NCBI RefSeq assembly: GCF_001613145.1
Contig: NZ_BDBU01000047.1
Span: 1-64,000, forward strand
DNA length: 64,000 bases
Direction of reading: 5' to 3'
From: Nocardia jejuensis NBRC 103114
GTDB taxonomy: Bacteria > Actinomycetota > Actinomycetes > Mycobacteriales > Mycobacteriaceae
Positions within the stretch are counted from its first letter, which is position 1; every line of letters starts with the position of its first letter. Positions 31,554 to 42,700 of this stretch are shown in pieces. Made by a program: the position numbers and the translations under genes. The notes beneath the pieces are model-generated. The model was not told where the DNA came from. It did no database searches and saw only the letters and a program-made list of their open reading frames with translations.

Positions 31554-32579
31554 TCAGAGATCCAGAACCAGCGGGCCGCCGGTCGAGCGCGAGACACAGG
31601 TCAGCATGTGGCCCGCCCGCTCACCGTCGCTCAGCAGCCGATCGCGGTGCTCGACGTCGCCGGAGCGCACGCCGATCTTGCAGGTGCCGCAGAAGCCCTG
31701 GCGGCACGAGTACACGACGTCGGATTTCACCCGCCGGATCGCGGCCAGCGCGGTCTCACCGCTGCCCACCCGCACCGTCACGCCGGTGCGGGCCAGGGTC
31801 AGATCGAAGTCGCGGCCGTTCAGTACCGGTAGCGCCGAAAAGCGTTCGGTATGCAGGGAAGCCGTCGGGTTCAGGTCGAACAGGCAGCGCTGGGCCGCGG
31901 TGAGCACCGCGGGCGGGCCGCAGACGTACACCGCCGCGCCGGGCCGCGCGCTCGCGAGGATCGCCGCGATATCCGGTGTGGCGCCTTCGTCGTCGGGGCG
32001 AATGTCGACGCTGCCGGGCAGCTCGTCCAAGAACGGCATGCTCTCGCGGGAGCGGCCGAGATAGACGAGTCGTCCGCGCGCACCGGCGGCACGCACCATC
32101 GGCAGGATGGGGGTGATTCCGATGCCCGCCGCGAGGAACAGATACGACGGCGCGGTCTCGATGAAGGTGAAGGCATTGCGCGGCCCCTGAATTCGCACCG
32201 GGTCACCGACCGCGAGCGTGTGCGCTTCGCGCGATCCGCCCTCCCCGTCGGCGAGGCGGCGCACCGCGATTCGGTAGCTGCGCCGCTCGCGCGGATCGCC
32301 GCACAGCGAGTACTGCCGCTGTCGCCCCGAGGGCAGGAACACGTCGATATGGGAGCCGGGTCGCCACGACGGCAACAGCTCGCCCCCGGGCAGGGCGAGG
32401 GTCAGGCTCACCACATCGCGCGCCTCGACCCGCACCTCCCGCACCACGGCCGTCATGTCGAACCCGGTGAACCGCACCGGATTCGGCGGTGACAGCGCCG
32501 GTACGGTGACGACCCTCTTGTACACGTCCAGCGCCGCGGCGAGCACGCGCAGACCGGTCGTGGGAGCGTCCGCCCTCAT
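31554..32579 (-). CDS. Phthalate-dioxygenase-reductase-type oxidoreductase with C-terminal 2Fe-2S
   Basis: The 341-residue protein has, in order, a flavin-binding barrel (RQYSLCGDP), an NAD-binding domain (LFLAAGIGITPILPMVRAAG, VYVCGP) and a C-terminal plant-type ferredoxin domain with cysteines in SCRQGFCGTC and a later Cys in HMLTCVSR. This is the PDR/VanB order. It passes electrons from NAD(P)H to an oxygenase or to a diiron-type partner, possibly the PF10118 protein encoded directly upstream, whose stop it overlaps. The ATG at 32579 fits the overlap; the longer frame upstream is not conserved. Confidence 0.88.
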   Translation of the reverse strand: MRADAPTTGLRVLAAALDVYKRVVTVPALSPPNPVRFTGFDMTAVVREVRVEARDVVSLTLALPGGELLPSWRPGSHIDVFLPSGRQRQYSLCGDPRERRSYRIAVRRLADGEGGSREAHTLAVGDPVRIQGPRNAFTFIETAPSYLFLAAGIGITPILPMVRAAGARGRLVYLGRSRESMPFLDELPGSVDIRPDDEGATPDIAAILASARPGAAVYVCGPPAVLTAAQRCLFDLNPTASLHTERFSALPVLNGRDFDLTLARTGVTVRVGSGETALAAIRRVKSDVVYSCRQGFCGTCKIGVRSGDVEHRDRLLSDGERAGHMLTCVSRSTGGPLVLDL

Positions 32580-33457
32580 CCGCGGACCGCGGGCGACTGC
32601 GCGAGGTAGCGCAGCGCATTGTCCATCGATCCCAGTTGCGAGGGGTGGAATCGGGGGCTCAGGTAGCGCGGCATCTCGGTGAAGAAGGTGGTGAAGCTGG
32701 GGATGACCTGCCGCCGGGTCGCACTCACGAATTGCGCGCCCCAGAATCGGCCCTTCCGCGGGCTCGGATCCTGCCGGTACAGGTACGCGGTGGAGACCAC
32801 GAACAGCGGCAACAGTAGTGCGCTCGCCAGCACGCCGGTGCGGGCCCGGCGTGCGTAGCCGCCGTCGACGTGCATGTACGCGTCGAAGACCACGCTGCGG
32901 TGCTCGACTTCCTCCGCGCCGTGCCAGCGCACCAGATCCAGCATGGTCGGATGCATGCCGAGTTCGTCGAGAGTGCTCGTCTCCAAGAGCCATTCGCCGA
33001 TGACGGCGGTGAAATGCTCCATGCCCGCGAACAGGCCGAGCCGTTCGCGCAGCCACTGCTGCTTGGCCTTGCCGGTGAGCCCGTGATCGCCCAGGGCGCG
33101 ATCCACCAGCCAGGCGACCTTGGCCACATAGGAATCCACGTCGAGTCCGATCGACTGCAGGTGCGCGCGAGCGCCCTCGTGGCTGCCCGCGTGCATCGAT
33201 TCCTGGCCGACGAACCCGGTCACCTCCTCGCGCAGGCGCTCGTCGGCGATCTCCGGGAGCGCCTCGGCCAGGCAGGCCGCCATCGCCCGCTCGCCCTCGG
33301 GCAGCACCAGGTGCATCACATTGACGACGTGGGTCGCCACCACCTCCCCGGGGATGTAGTGCAGGGGAACCGTGGAGAAGTCGAAGTGGACGTCCCGCGC
33401 GTGAATCGCGTGCGCTTCTTCCTGATAGGAGCGCGCCGTTGCACTGTTCTCAGCCAT
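32576..33457 (-). CDS. PF10118-type metal-dependent hydrolase family protein
   Basis: The 293-residue protein is all-helical with evenly spaced Glu/His motifs such as FVGQESMHAGSH, GMEHFTAVIGEWLLE and WHGAEEVEHRSVVFD. These are consistent with a diiron-like four-helix metal site although the family is annotated as metal-dependent hydrolases. ATG at 33457 was chosen; the further upstream frame runs into the operator. It leads the operon with the reductase, Baeyer-Villiger monooxygenase and SDR, and the divergent TetR gene begins 77 bp away. Coupling to a PDR-type reductase suggests an oxidative rather than hydrolytic role. Confidence 0.82.
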   Translation of the reverse strand: MAENSATARSYQEEAHAIHARDVHFDFSTVPLHYIPGEVVATHVVNVMHLVLPEGERAMAACLAEALPEIADERLREEVTGFVGQESMHAGSHEGARAHLQSIGLDVDSYVAKVAWLVDRALGDHGLTGKAKQQWLRERLGLFAGMEHFTAVIGEWLLETSTLDELGMHPTMLDLVRWHGAEEVEHRSVVFDAYMHVDGGYARRARTGVLASALLLPLFVVSTAYLYRQDPSPRKGRFWGAQFVSATRRQVIPSFTTFFTEMPRYLSPRFHPSQLGSMDNALRYLAQSPAVRG

Positions 33458-33471
33458 GAGCGAACCGTACA

Positions 33472-33527
33472 TTGCAACGTTTTGCATGGCAATGTTGCAG
33501 CCACAAATCGGCCATGATTGTTGCAAT
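33472..33527. promoter_or_regulatory. Candidate TetR operator in divergent promoter
   Basis: The 77-bp interval between the divergent genes holds three TTGCA-type elements: ttgcaac at 33472, gttgca at 33494 and gttgcaat at 33520. The first two form an inverted repeat centred near 33486, which also contains ttgcatggcaa. This is the natural binding region for the adjacent TetR protein. Confidence 0.6.
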
Positions 33528-33534
33528 CGCGCGG

Positions 33535-34170
33535 ATGCCTGCTAGCGTCGACACCGTGCCACGAACCGCCCCCGCCTCGGCGAACGCGCCCAGGACCGAC
33601 GCCACCATCGAGGACCGGATCCTCGACGCGGCGCTCGTTCAGTTCGAACAGGTGGGCGTGAAGAAGACGACGATCGAGGACATCGCCCGCAAGGCCGACG
33701 TCGATCGGGTCACGGTCTACCGGCGCATCGGCTCACGCGATGACGTGGTGCGCGCGGTAACCGGCCGCGAGATTCAGCGGCTGCTGGCCGAACTGCGCGA
33801 AATCCCTTCGCGGCACGCGACTTTCGAGGACATCGTCACCGCCACCTTCGCCACCGTGATCATGCGGTGGCGCTCGCACGCCCTCGTCGAGCGCATGGTC
33901 ACCCTGGAGCCGGAGCGGCTGCTGCCGCAGCTGACCACCGAGGGCGGCACCTTCTTCGTCATCTCGGTGCACGCGACCGCGGATATCCTGCGTGATGTCG
34001 TGCACGAGAAGAACTTTCGCGAGCTCCCCGATCTGGTCGCCCGCGTCGAGGTCGCGTGCCGCGTGGTGCATTCGCTGATCCTGCAACCCGCGGGCACCAT
34101 CTACCTGGATTCCGACGAGGCCCTCGCGGATTTCGCCCGCGAGTACATCCTTCCGATCCTCACTCGCTGA
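33535..34170 (+). CDS. TetR/AcrR family transcriptional regulator
   Basis: The protein has an N-terminal helix-turn-helix, about residues 24-70, with TIEDIARKADVDRVTVYRRIGSRDDVVRAV, and an all-helical ligand domain. Length is about 211 residues from the ATG at 33535; GTG at 33556 is also possible, while the opening farther upstream overlaps the candidate operator. Its divergence from the oxidation operon suggests it represses that operon and itself, responding to a lipid- or steroid-like ligand. A small hairpin follows its stop. Confidence 0.9.
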   Translation: MPASVDTVPRTAPASANAPRTDATIEDRILDAALVQFEQVGVKKTTIEDIARKADVDRVTVYRRIGSRDDVVRAVTGREIQRLLAELREIPSRHATFEDIVTATFATVIMRWRSHALVERMVTLEPERLLPQLTTEGGTFFVISVHATADILRDVVHEKNFRELPDLVARVEVACRVVHSLILQPAGTIYLDSDEALADFAREYILPILTR

Positions 34171-34175
34171 GATCT

Positions 34176-34189
34176 CCCGCCACGGCGGG
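34176..34189. terminator. Short GC hairpin between convergent genes
   Basis: CCCGC, four-base loop, GCGGG lies in the 25-bp gap between the convergent TetR and patatin genes. There is no T tract, as is common in actinomycetes; it could terminate both transcripts. Confidence 0.4.
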
Positions 34190-34195
34190 GCGACG

Positions 34196-35038
34196 CTACA
34201 GCCAGAGCGCGGCGATGCGCGCGGATTCCGCCTTGCCCTGCGCGCGTCCCGCGTGCGCGACCGGCACCCGGGCGGACGGGTCCAGCGGGTTGTCGCCCGC
34301 CGCCGCGTGCGCGGCCTCGTCCAAGGTGATCACCTCGACGCGGGCACCGGAATCCAGGAGCACGGTGATCTGCTGCGCCAGGTCCGGATCATCCGGCATC
34401 GGGGCCACGACCAGAACCCGCTCGTAGCCGAGCGCGTAGTCGGCATTGCATCCCGAGCGCACCCCACCGTCGACATAGCGCACGCCGTCGATGGTGACCG
34501 GTGGCCAGATTCCGGGCACCGCCGAACTCGCCGCGACCACATCGACCAGTCCCGCCCCGGAGCTGCGATCGAAGAGCCGGGGCTCGCCGGTTTCCGCCTC
34601 GACCGCCGCGATCAGCAGCGGCCGATCCGGCCACACCCGCACCGGCAGACGACTTTCGATGACCGCGCGGCGCACGGGTCCCGCAACGGTGGGCGCATCC
34701 AGTGCCATGCGGCCCAGCCGCAGCCGCCGCTGCGCCGGATCGTCGTCGGTCTCGGTGAAGATGGCGGTGAGGATGTCGTGCATGTTCGCCGAGGAATCGC
34801 CGGCCGGAAACAACTCCCGGCTCTGCAACTCCGGGTCGACCTGCCGCTGGAACAACTGCTCCGGTGACGCACCCGAGGCGATCTGCACCGCGACATTCGC
34901 ACCCGCCGAGGTACCGATGATCAGATCCGCATCGGTGATGTCCACACCGGCGTCCGCCAGCCCCGCGACCACGCCGTTCTCCCACGCGATCCCGGTGACA
35001 CCGCCACCGCCCAGCACCAATGCCCGCTTGTCCGTCAT
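34196..35038 (-). CDS. Patatin-like phospholipase
   Basis: The 280-residue protein has the patatin oxyanion loop LVLGGGGVTGIAWENG, the nucleophile elbow IIGTSAGANVAV and the aspartate motif YVDGGVRS, which together form the Ser-Asp dyad of this lipid acyl hydrolase family. ATG at 35038 is preferred because GGGAG precedes it; a longer frame to 35110 has an unconserved leader. It is probably cytosolic, with no signal peptide, and a lone transcript. Confidence 0.9.
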   Translation of the reverse strand: MTDKRALVLGGGGVTGIAWENGVVAGLADAGVDITDADLIIGTSAGANVAVQIASGASPEQLFQRQVDPELQSRELFPAGDSSANMHDILTAIFTETDDDPAQRRLRLGRMALDAPTVAGPVRRAVIESRLPVRVWPDRPLLIAAVEAETGEPRLFDRSSGAGLVDVVAASSAVPGIWPPVTIDGVRYVDGGVRSGCNADYALGYERVLVVAPMPDDPDLAQQITVLLDSGARVEVITLDEAAHAAAGDNPLDPSARVPVAHAGRAQGKAESARIAALWL

Positions 35039-35151
35039 GCGCACTCCCGTCTCGCACTGCACGACATCCATCTTGCCCGCCGCGACCGGGTTCCCGCCCG
35101 GCCGGGTCACCGCCCGCGTCGTCTCATTGCGTGGAAGTAGCCGATATCGGG

Positions 35152-36519
35152 TCAGGCGGTTCCCTTCGCACCGGAGGTCTCGGTGACCCGCACCCTCGGG
35201 CGCAGAGTGATTCGGGCATTGTCGGCGGGACTCAGGCCGGTGTGGAAACGACGGGGAGGTTCGAGGGCGTCGACGATGGGCTCGATGCGGCGTTGTTCGA
35301 GGATGGCGCGGAACAGGATTCGGGCTTCGACGAGGGCGAAGGACGCGCCGAGGCAGCGGTGAGGACCGGCGCCGAAGGTGAGCCAGGTGTGACCGTTGGG
35401 GCGTTCGTCCAGGAAGCGTTCGGGGCGGAAGACCAGCGGGTCGGGGTAGTGCTCGGGGGATTCGTGAATCAGCAGGATCGGCAGGATGACGATGGCGCCC
35501 TTGGGGATCAGCACGCCGTTGACCACGGTGTCGCGCAGCGCGCGCCGCCCGGTGAAGGGCGAGACGGGCCGCAACCGCATGGTCTCCGCGACGACCGCAT
35601 CGAGGTACGCGTCCAGTCCGGCGCTGTCACCGGACTCGATGCGCGCGTCCAGTTCGGCCATGACCTGTGGATGCCCGGCGAGCATGGCGGCGATCCAGCC
35701 CAGCGTGATCGCGGTGGTCTCGTACGCGCCCAACAGGATTCCGCGCATATTGCGCGCCAGGGCGACATCGTCGTGCTGATCGAGCTCGGTGTCGATGTAC
35801 CGCGACAGCATGTCCTTGCGGCCGCTTCCGCCGCCGGGCAGGGCGCGGCGGGCGGTGATCTCCTCGATCACGACCGCGTCGACCGCGGCCTGGCGAGACA
35901 CCAGCGGCGGATACGGCAGCGTGTACCCGCCCAGCGCCGGGGTGAGCAGGGTGACCGCGAGGAAACCGCGACTCTCGATGGCCCCGAACCATTCCTGCAC
36001 GGCCGACTTCAGCCGATCCTGGCGCTCGGGCGCCACATCACCGAAGATGACGCCCAGCAGCACGCCGATTGCCAGGTCGTAGCCGACTTTCAGGAACTCG
36101 ATCGGTTCCCCGACCGGCCAGTCGGGCAGCGTGCGCTCGACCACCTCGACCATGACGTCCTCGTAGGATTTGAGGGCCTTGCTCTGGAACGGCGGTGAGA
36201 ACAGCCGCCTTTCGCGGCGATGGTCGTCACCCTCGAGGAAGATCAGGGTCTCCCGGCCGAACACCCGGTCGTGACTGGAAAGCCTGCTCATCAGCTGTCC
36301 GACCGAGAAATCGTCGTGGTTGGAGAACACCTCCCGCACATCGTCCATGTCGTGGGTGATGAGCATGGGCGGAAATCCGGGGGGCGAGAGGACGAATCGC
36401 TTGCCCAGCGCCAGCAGCGGGGACTCGTGGGTGCCCGGACGGATCAGGTCGCCGAGTCGACCGTAGTGGCGGGCGCGTAGCCGGGGAAGGTGGGCCAGCG
36501 ATATCGGAGTAGGTGACAC
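35152..36519 (-). CDS. Cytochrome P450
   Basis: The 455-residue monooxygenase has the I-helix oxygen-activating motif LLGAYETTA, ETMR for the ExxR K-helix, FRPERF, and the haem loop FGAGPHRCLG with the axial Cys. GTG at 36519 is the start. It lies divergent to the polyketide synthase with a 258-bp shared region, so it probably tailors the product, for example by hydroxylating the acyl chain. No ferredoxin partner is encoded nearby. Confidence 0.92.
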   Translation of the reverse strand: MSPTPISLAHLPRLRARHYGRLGDLIRPGTHESPLLALGKRFVLSPPGFPPMLITHDMDDVREVFSNHDDFSVGQLMSRLSSHDRVFGRETLIFLEGDDHRRERRLFSPPFQSKALKSYEDVMVEVVERTLPDWPVGEPIEFLKVGYDLAIGVLLGVIFGDVAPERQDRLKSAVQEWFGAIESRGFLAVTLLTPALGGYTLPYPPLVSRQAAVDAVVIEEITARRALPGGGSGRKDMLSRYIDTELDQHDDVALARNMRGILLGAYETTAITLGWIAAMLAGHPQVMAELDARIESGDSAGLDAYLDAVVAETMRLRPVSPFTGRRALRDTVVNGVLIPKGAIVILPILLIHESPEHYPDPLVFRPERFLDERPNGHTWLTFGAGPHRCLGASFALVEARILFRAILEQRRIEPIVDALEPPRRFHTGLSPADNARITLRPRVRVTETSGAKGTA

Positions 36520-36594
36520 GCAGCCATCCTCACCGTTGAAGCGTCATCTCGCAATCGCGAAATCCATACGGCCACAACGGGTGCCGATCGATAG

Positions 36595-36616
36595 CTGCCC
36601 CTACTTTTAGGGGCAG
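36595..36616. other. Perfect hairpin in the P450/PKS intergenic region
   Basis: CTGCCCCTA, four-base loop CTTT, TAGGGGCAG gives a nine-base-pair stem. It lies 76 bp upstream of the P450 start and 162 bp upstream of the synthase start. It could be an operator for a regulator outside the window or an insulator between divergent transcripts. No other clear motif is visible in the 258-bp interval. Confidence 0.6.
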
Positions 36617-36777
36617 GCCGAGACGAACGTTGATGTCGCTAACCACCGTCGCCCGGTGTAGACATGCCTATATGGTGGGCGCGGTTCGGCCACAATGCGC
36701 CACCTGCGATCGCCCGTTCGACGGGGATCGAGGATCGACCGAATCTCATAGTTGCACCAGGTAGAGGAAGTTAGTTC

Positions 36778-39700
36778 GTGCTCAACACTTTCACTGGAAC
36801 ACTGTTCGACCAGATTGCGAACCGGCCCGCCGACCTGGTGTACCGCTTCCTGGACAGTGGTGACATCGAAGGCGTTGTCCACGAGGTCTCCTACGGCGAT
36901 CTGGGCCTCAGGGTGCGGGCCATCGGTGCCGCCCTGCAGGATTCGGGACCCCAGCGCGCCCTACTGCTGTACCCGGCGGGTCGCGAGTTCGCCGAAGCCT
37001 TCCTGGGCTGCCTGGCGGCGGGCGTGATCGCCGTACCCGCGCCGCTGCCCGAATGGGACAACCGGTCACTGCGGAGGCTGCGGCGCATGGTGACCCACGC
37101 CGAGGTCGATGTGGTGCTCGCGCCGCAGCGGGTCGTCGCGGAGCAGGCCACCCTGTGCGCGGAGATCCCGGAACTGTCCGGCGTGCACTGGCTGGCCACC
37201 GATCTGATCACCGACGACGAGGCGGCCCGCTGGCGCGAGCCGGACCTGAGCCCGGAGTCGGTCGCGTTCATCCAGTACACCTCCGGCTCCACCAGCGCGC
37301 CGCGCGGTGTCCTGCTCACCCACGAGAACCTGCTGCACAATCAGGCGGCGCTGGCCGACGGGCTCGGTCACGAGCGCTCGTTCGCCGAGTCCTGGGACGG
37401 CGCGCTGTTCGCCAGCTGGCTCCCGATGTACCACGACATGGGCCTCATCGCGCCGCTGCTGCACACCATCTATCTGGGCGCGAACTCGGTACTGATGTCG
37501 CCGCTGCACTTCCTGCAGCGACCCGAACGCTGGTTGCGGGCGGTCTCCGCCTATCGCGCGCACACCAGCGGCGGCCCCAACTTCGCGTACGAACTGTGCG
37601 CGCGCAAGATCGCTCCCGAACAGCTCGACCAGCTGGATCTGAGCCGCTGGCGGGTGGCGTTCAACGGCTCCGAACCCGTCCGCGCCGCCACCATGCGCAA
37701 GTTCTCCGAGGCCTTCGCGCCGGCCGGATTCCGCGCCAGATCGCATCAGCCGGTCTACGGTCTGGCCGAGGCCACCCTGATCGTGACCGCCTCCTCCACC
37801 ACCGCGGCCCCGATCCTGCGCCCGGTGGCCGGGACTCGCGCCGAATCGGTCGGCGTCGGACGCCCGGTCGAGGGAATCACGGTCGCGATCGTCGATCCCG
37901 AGAACCGTGTGGAACGACCCGACGGCGCCGAAGGCGAGATCTGGGTGGCCGGAAAGAGCGTGGCCGCGGGCTATTTCCGGGACGAGGCGGCCACCGCCGA
38001 GGTGTTCGGAGCGACCCTACCCGGAGACGAGCGCCGCTACCTGCGCACCGGCGACCTCGGAATCCGTTCCGAGGGTGAATACTTCGTCACCGGCCGGCGC
38101 AAGGATCTGCTGATCGTCGAGGGCCGCAATCACTATCCGCAGGACATCGAATCGACGGTCGAGACCGCGCACGACGGCGTCCGGGCCGGATGCGTGGCGG
38201 CGTTCTCGGTCGAGATCGGCGCCACCGGTGAACAGCCGATCGTGGTGGCCGAGGTGCGCACCGAGGACCCGGGCGAGCTGGCCGAGATCGAGGCGGCCGT
38301 GCGCGGCGCGGTAGCGACCGAGCACGGGCTCACCCTCGCCACGGTGTTCCTGATCCGTCCCGGAACCGTGTTCAAGACCAGCAGCGGCAAGATCCAGCGC
38401 TCCGCGTGCCGGGCGGCATATCTCTCGGGTGAATTGCTCACCTTGACGGCGGGACCGCTGTGGTCGCCCGAGGACGAGATCTACGATCTCGAAACGACGA
38501 CGGCGACAACCGAATCCACGACGACCGAGGGCGCCGAGGCACAGACGGCAGAGAGTTCCGAGGCCGGGCCGTCGGCCGAGGCCATCCGTTCCTGGCTGGT
38601 GCGGGAGATCGCGCAGCAGGCGGCATTGGACCCCGAGCGCATCGACGTGCATCTGCCGCTGGTCGAATTCGGTTTGGGCTCACACGATCTGGTCGAACTC
38701 GTGGTGGATCTGTCGGACTTCGTCGGCCGGTTCCTCGATACCAACGTGTTCTTCGATCACCCCACCATCGACGGCGTGGCCACCGTGCTCGCGCCCGCCG
38801 CGCCGATCGAGCCCGTCGCGACGGACGGCGAGACCGCCCCCGCGGGCGACGCGCAGGACCCGATCGAACACGACGATGACGACGCGATCGCCATCCTGTC
38901 GATGTCCTGCCGGTTCCCCGGCGCCGCTGACTCCCCCGAGGCGCTCTGGAAGTTGTTGGACGACAACAACGATGGGCTCGGCGAGGTGCCCGCGGGACGA
39001 TGGGACATCGAGGGCCTCTACGACCCCGACACGACCGCCACCGGCAAGGCGTACACCTTCCGCGGCGGCTACGTCGACGGACTGGATCGTTTCGACGCCG
39101 CCTTCTTCGGCATCGGCCCGCGCGAGGCCGCGGTGATGGACCCGCAGCAGCGGATGATGCTGAATCTCGCGTGGGAGGCCATCGAACGCTCGGGCCGCGA
39201 TCCGCGCACCCTGCACGGCACCCCGACCGGGGTGTATCTCGGCGTCTACGGCACCGGCTATCTCGCCGATCCCGCGCCCGAACAGCTCAACGGTCAAGTG
39301 GGAACCGGCCTTTCGCCCAGCGTCGCCTCCGGGCGCATCTCGTACACGCTCGGTCTGCACGGTCCTGCGATCACCCTGGACACCGCGTGCTCCTCCTCGA
39401 TCGTGGCCATGCATTCGGCGATCGCGGCCCTGCGCGCGGGGGAATGCGACCTCGCGCTGGCGGGCGGCGCGACGCTGCTCATGTCGCCGGTCGCGCACAT
39501 CGAGTTGAGCAAGCTGGGCGTGCTGTCCCCGACGGGCCGCTGCGCGCCGTTCTCCGCCGAGGCGGACGGAACGGTGTGGGCCGAGGGCGCGGGTCTGGTG
39601 CTGCTCAAGCGGCTCGGCGACGCCCGGCGGGACGGGGATCGGGTGCTCGCGGTCGTGCGCGGGTCCGCGGTCAATCAGGACGGCCGCAGCCAGGGGCTCA

Positions 39701-42700
39701 GCGCCCCCAATGGCGCTGCGCAGGAACAGGTTCTGCGTACCGCGCTGCGCGTCACCGGTCTGTCTCCGCACGACATCGACTATGTCGAGGCGCACGGCAC
39801 CGGCACCGCGCTCGGAGATCCGATCGAGGCGCGGGCGCTGGCGCGGGTGTTCGGACCGGACCGCGACCCCGCCCGGCCGCTCGCAATCGGCTCGCTCAAA
39901 TCGAACATCGGCCACACCCAGGCCGCGGCGGGCGTGGGCAGCGTCATCAAGCTTGTTCTCGCACTGCAGCACGAACGGATTCCCGCCACCTTGAACACGA
40001 GCGTGCCCTCCCCGCACGTGGAGTGGGAGCGCAGCGGTATCGCGGTGGCCTCGAAGGCGCTGGCGTGGCCGCGCGGTGAGCGGCCGCGCCGGGCCGGAGT
40101 GAGCGCGTTCGGGCTCAGCGGGACCAATGCGCACCTGATCCTGCAGGAGGCGCCCCTCGACCTCGGCGCTACCGGCACCGACGGCGATCCGATCACCGAT
40201 ACCGACACTCACGCAACCGAATTCGACGATCGAACTCCCGCCGAAGGAGAACACGGCGCCACGATCTCGCTGCTGCCGATCTCCGCGCGCTCGGAGAGAT
40301 CACTCCGGGGTCAGGCCGAACGCCTGCTCGATCTGGTCCTCGCCGATCCGAGCTTGGAACCTGCGCCCGTCTCGCGCTCACTGGCGTTGCACCGCACCCA
40401 GTTCGAGCGCCGCGCCGTGATCGTCGCCGACGACCGGGACGCCATGGTCGAGGGGCTTCGCGATCTGGTGGCGGGCCGGCCGTCCCCGAATGTCCTGCTC
40501 GGCGCGGGCGCGGTCCTCACCAATGCCAAGACCGCGTTCGTGTTCCCCGGCCAGGGCACCCAGTGGACCGGGATGGCCCGCGACCTGCTCGCCGGATCCG
40601 AGGCCTTCCGCGCGGAGTTCGAGCAGTGCGACAAGGCATTCGGCGCACAGCTGGGCTGGTCGCTGGTGGATCGCCTCACCACCATGACCGACGCGGACCT
40701 GCTGGATTTCCCGGTCGTGCAGCCGCTGTTGTTCGCGACGATGGCGGCGCTGGCCGCCACCTGGCGGGCCGCGGGTGTCACCCCCGATGCCGTGATCGGG
40801 CACAGCCAGGGCGAGGTGGCGGCCGCGTACTGCGCCGGTGTGATCGAACTGAGCGATGCCGCGAAGATCGTCATCAGCCGCAGTCATCTGATGCGGGACA
40901 TCCCCGAGCCGGGCGCGATGGCCGTGGTCGGCCTGCCCGAAACCGAACTCGGGCGGTGGCTGAGCGATGTCGAGGACCGGGTGTCGGTCGCGGCGGTCAA
41001 TGTCCGCCGCTCGACCGTCATCACCGGCCAGCAGGCCGCGGTGCAGGACCTGCTGGCCGAGCTGGACCGCGCGGGAATCCACACCAGCCTGCGCGCGACG
41101 GGCACCGGGTACGGCGGGCACAGCGCCCTGATCGACACGATTCGCGATTCCCTGGCCGACGAACTGGCCGACGTCACCGCCGATATCCCCGTGACACAGT
41201 GGTATTCGACCGTCACGGGCGAACCGGTCACAGGTGCGCCGATCGAACCCGACTACTGGTTCCGCAATGCGCGCGAACCCGTCCGCTTCGCGGACACGAT
41301 CGAGCGCATGATCGGCGACGGCTTCCGGTACTTCGTCGAAGTGGGCGTGCACCCGTCCCTGACCACGGCCGTCAAAACCCTCGCGGACGAGCTGTCTCGC
41401 GAAGTCGTGGCCGTCGCCTCACTGACCCGTGACCAGGACGGTCCCACCTGTCTGGCGCGCGCCCAGGCCGAGCTCTACACCGCCGGTCACGAACTCGACT
41501 GGACCGCCCTGGTTCCCGAGTCCGGCCGAGTGGATCTGCCGACCTACGCCTTCGACGAGCGGCGTTTCTGGACCGAGCGCCTGCACCGCGACACCGGTTC
41601 GCTGGGACTCGGCGACATCATCCATCCGATTCTCGGCGCCGTTGTGCCACAGCCGGATTCGAACGGCGTCACCCTGACCGGCCGAGTATCGCGCCATCTG
41701 CAGCCATGGGTCGGCGACCACGCGAGCCCGACAGCGGTGCTGCTGCCCGGCACCGCCCTGGTCGAGCTGGCCGTGCGCGCGGGCGACGAAGTCGATTGCC
41801 CGGCGCTGCGCGAACTCGTGCTGCGCGCACCGGTGCTCGTTCCCGAGCGCGGCGCCGTGCGGATCCAAGCGGTGGTCGGCGGGCCCGACGACGCCGAGCG
41901 TCGCCCGGTGCGCATCTACGCCCGGGACGACAGCGACCCCGACGCCCGGTGGACGCTGCACGCCGAGGGCACCCTGGCCGAGGACACCGAACCTGTTCCC
42001 GCACAGCTCGATTCCCCGGACTGGCCGCCCGCCGGCGCGGCGGCCGTGGACGTGCGGGACCTCTACGCCGGACTCTTCACCCGTGGCCACCACTACGGTC
42101 CGCTGTTCCGCGGCCTGCGCGCGGCCTGGCGACGCGAGGACGAGATCTTCGCCGAGATCGAACTTCCCGATTCGGCGCACGAGGACGCGGCGGCGTTCGG
42201 CATTCATCCGGCGCTGCTGGACTCCGCGCTGCACAGCACCGCGCTGTTCGGCGCGGACGGCGACCACGCGCTGCTGCCCTTCGCATGGAGCGATGTGAAC
42301 CTGTGGGCGTCGGGGGCGACCTCGCTGCGGGTGCGACTGACCCGTTCGGGTCCCGAGACGGTCGCCCTGACCGCCACCGACCGGACCGGGCAGCCGGTGG
42401 TGTCGATCGGCTCGCTGCTGCTGCGCCCGGTCGTCGCCGCCCAGTGGGACGCGGCATCGCTCGTTCCCGCCTATCGACGCCTGTTCCAGCTCGAGTGGGC
42501 GCAGCTGCCACCGCTCGTCCCGGGCAGGGCACTCACGCTGCGCGACTGGGACTCTCCGGACGCGGGCACCGCCGACGCGATCGTCGTGACCGTGCCCCAG
42601 GGCACGACGCCCGCACAGGTCCACGACACCGCTCAGCACGTCCTGGCCACCCTGCAGACGATCCTGAGCGACAACCGGTTCGAGCGCACACCTGTGCTCG

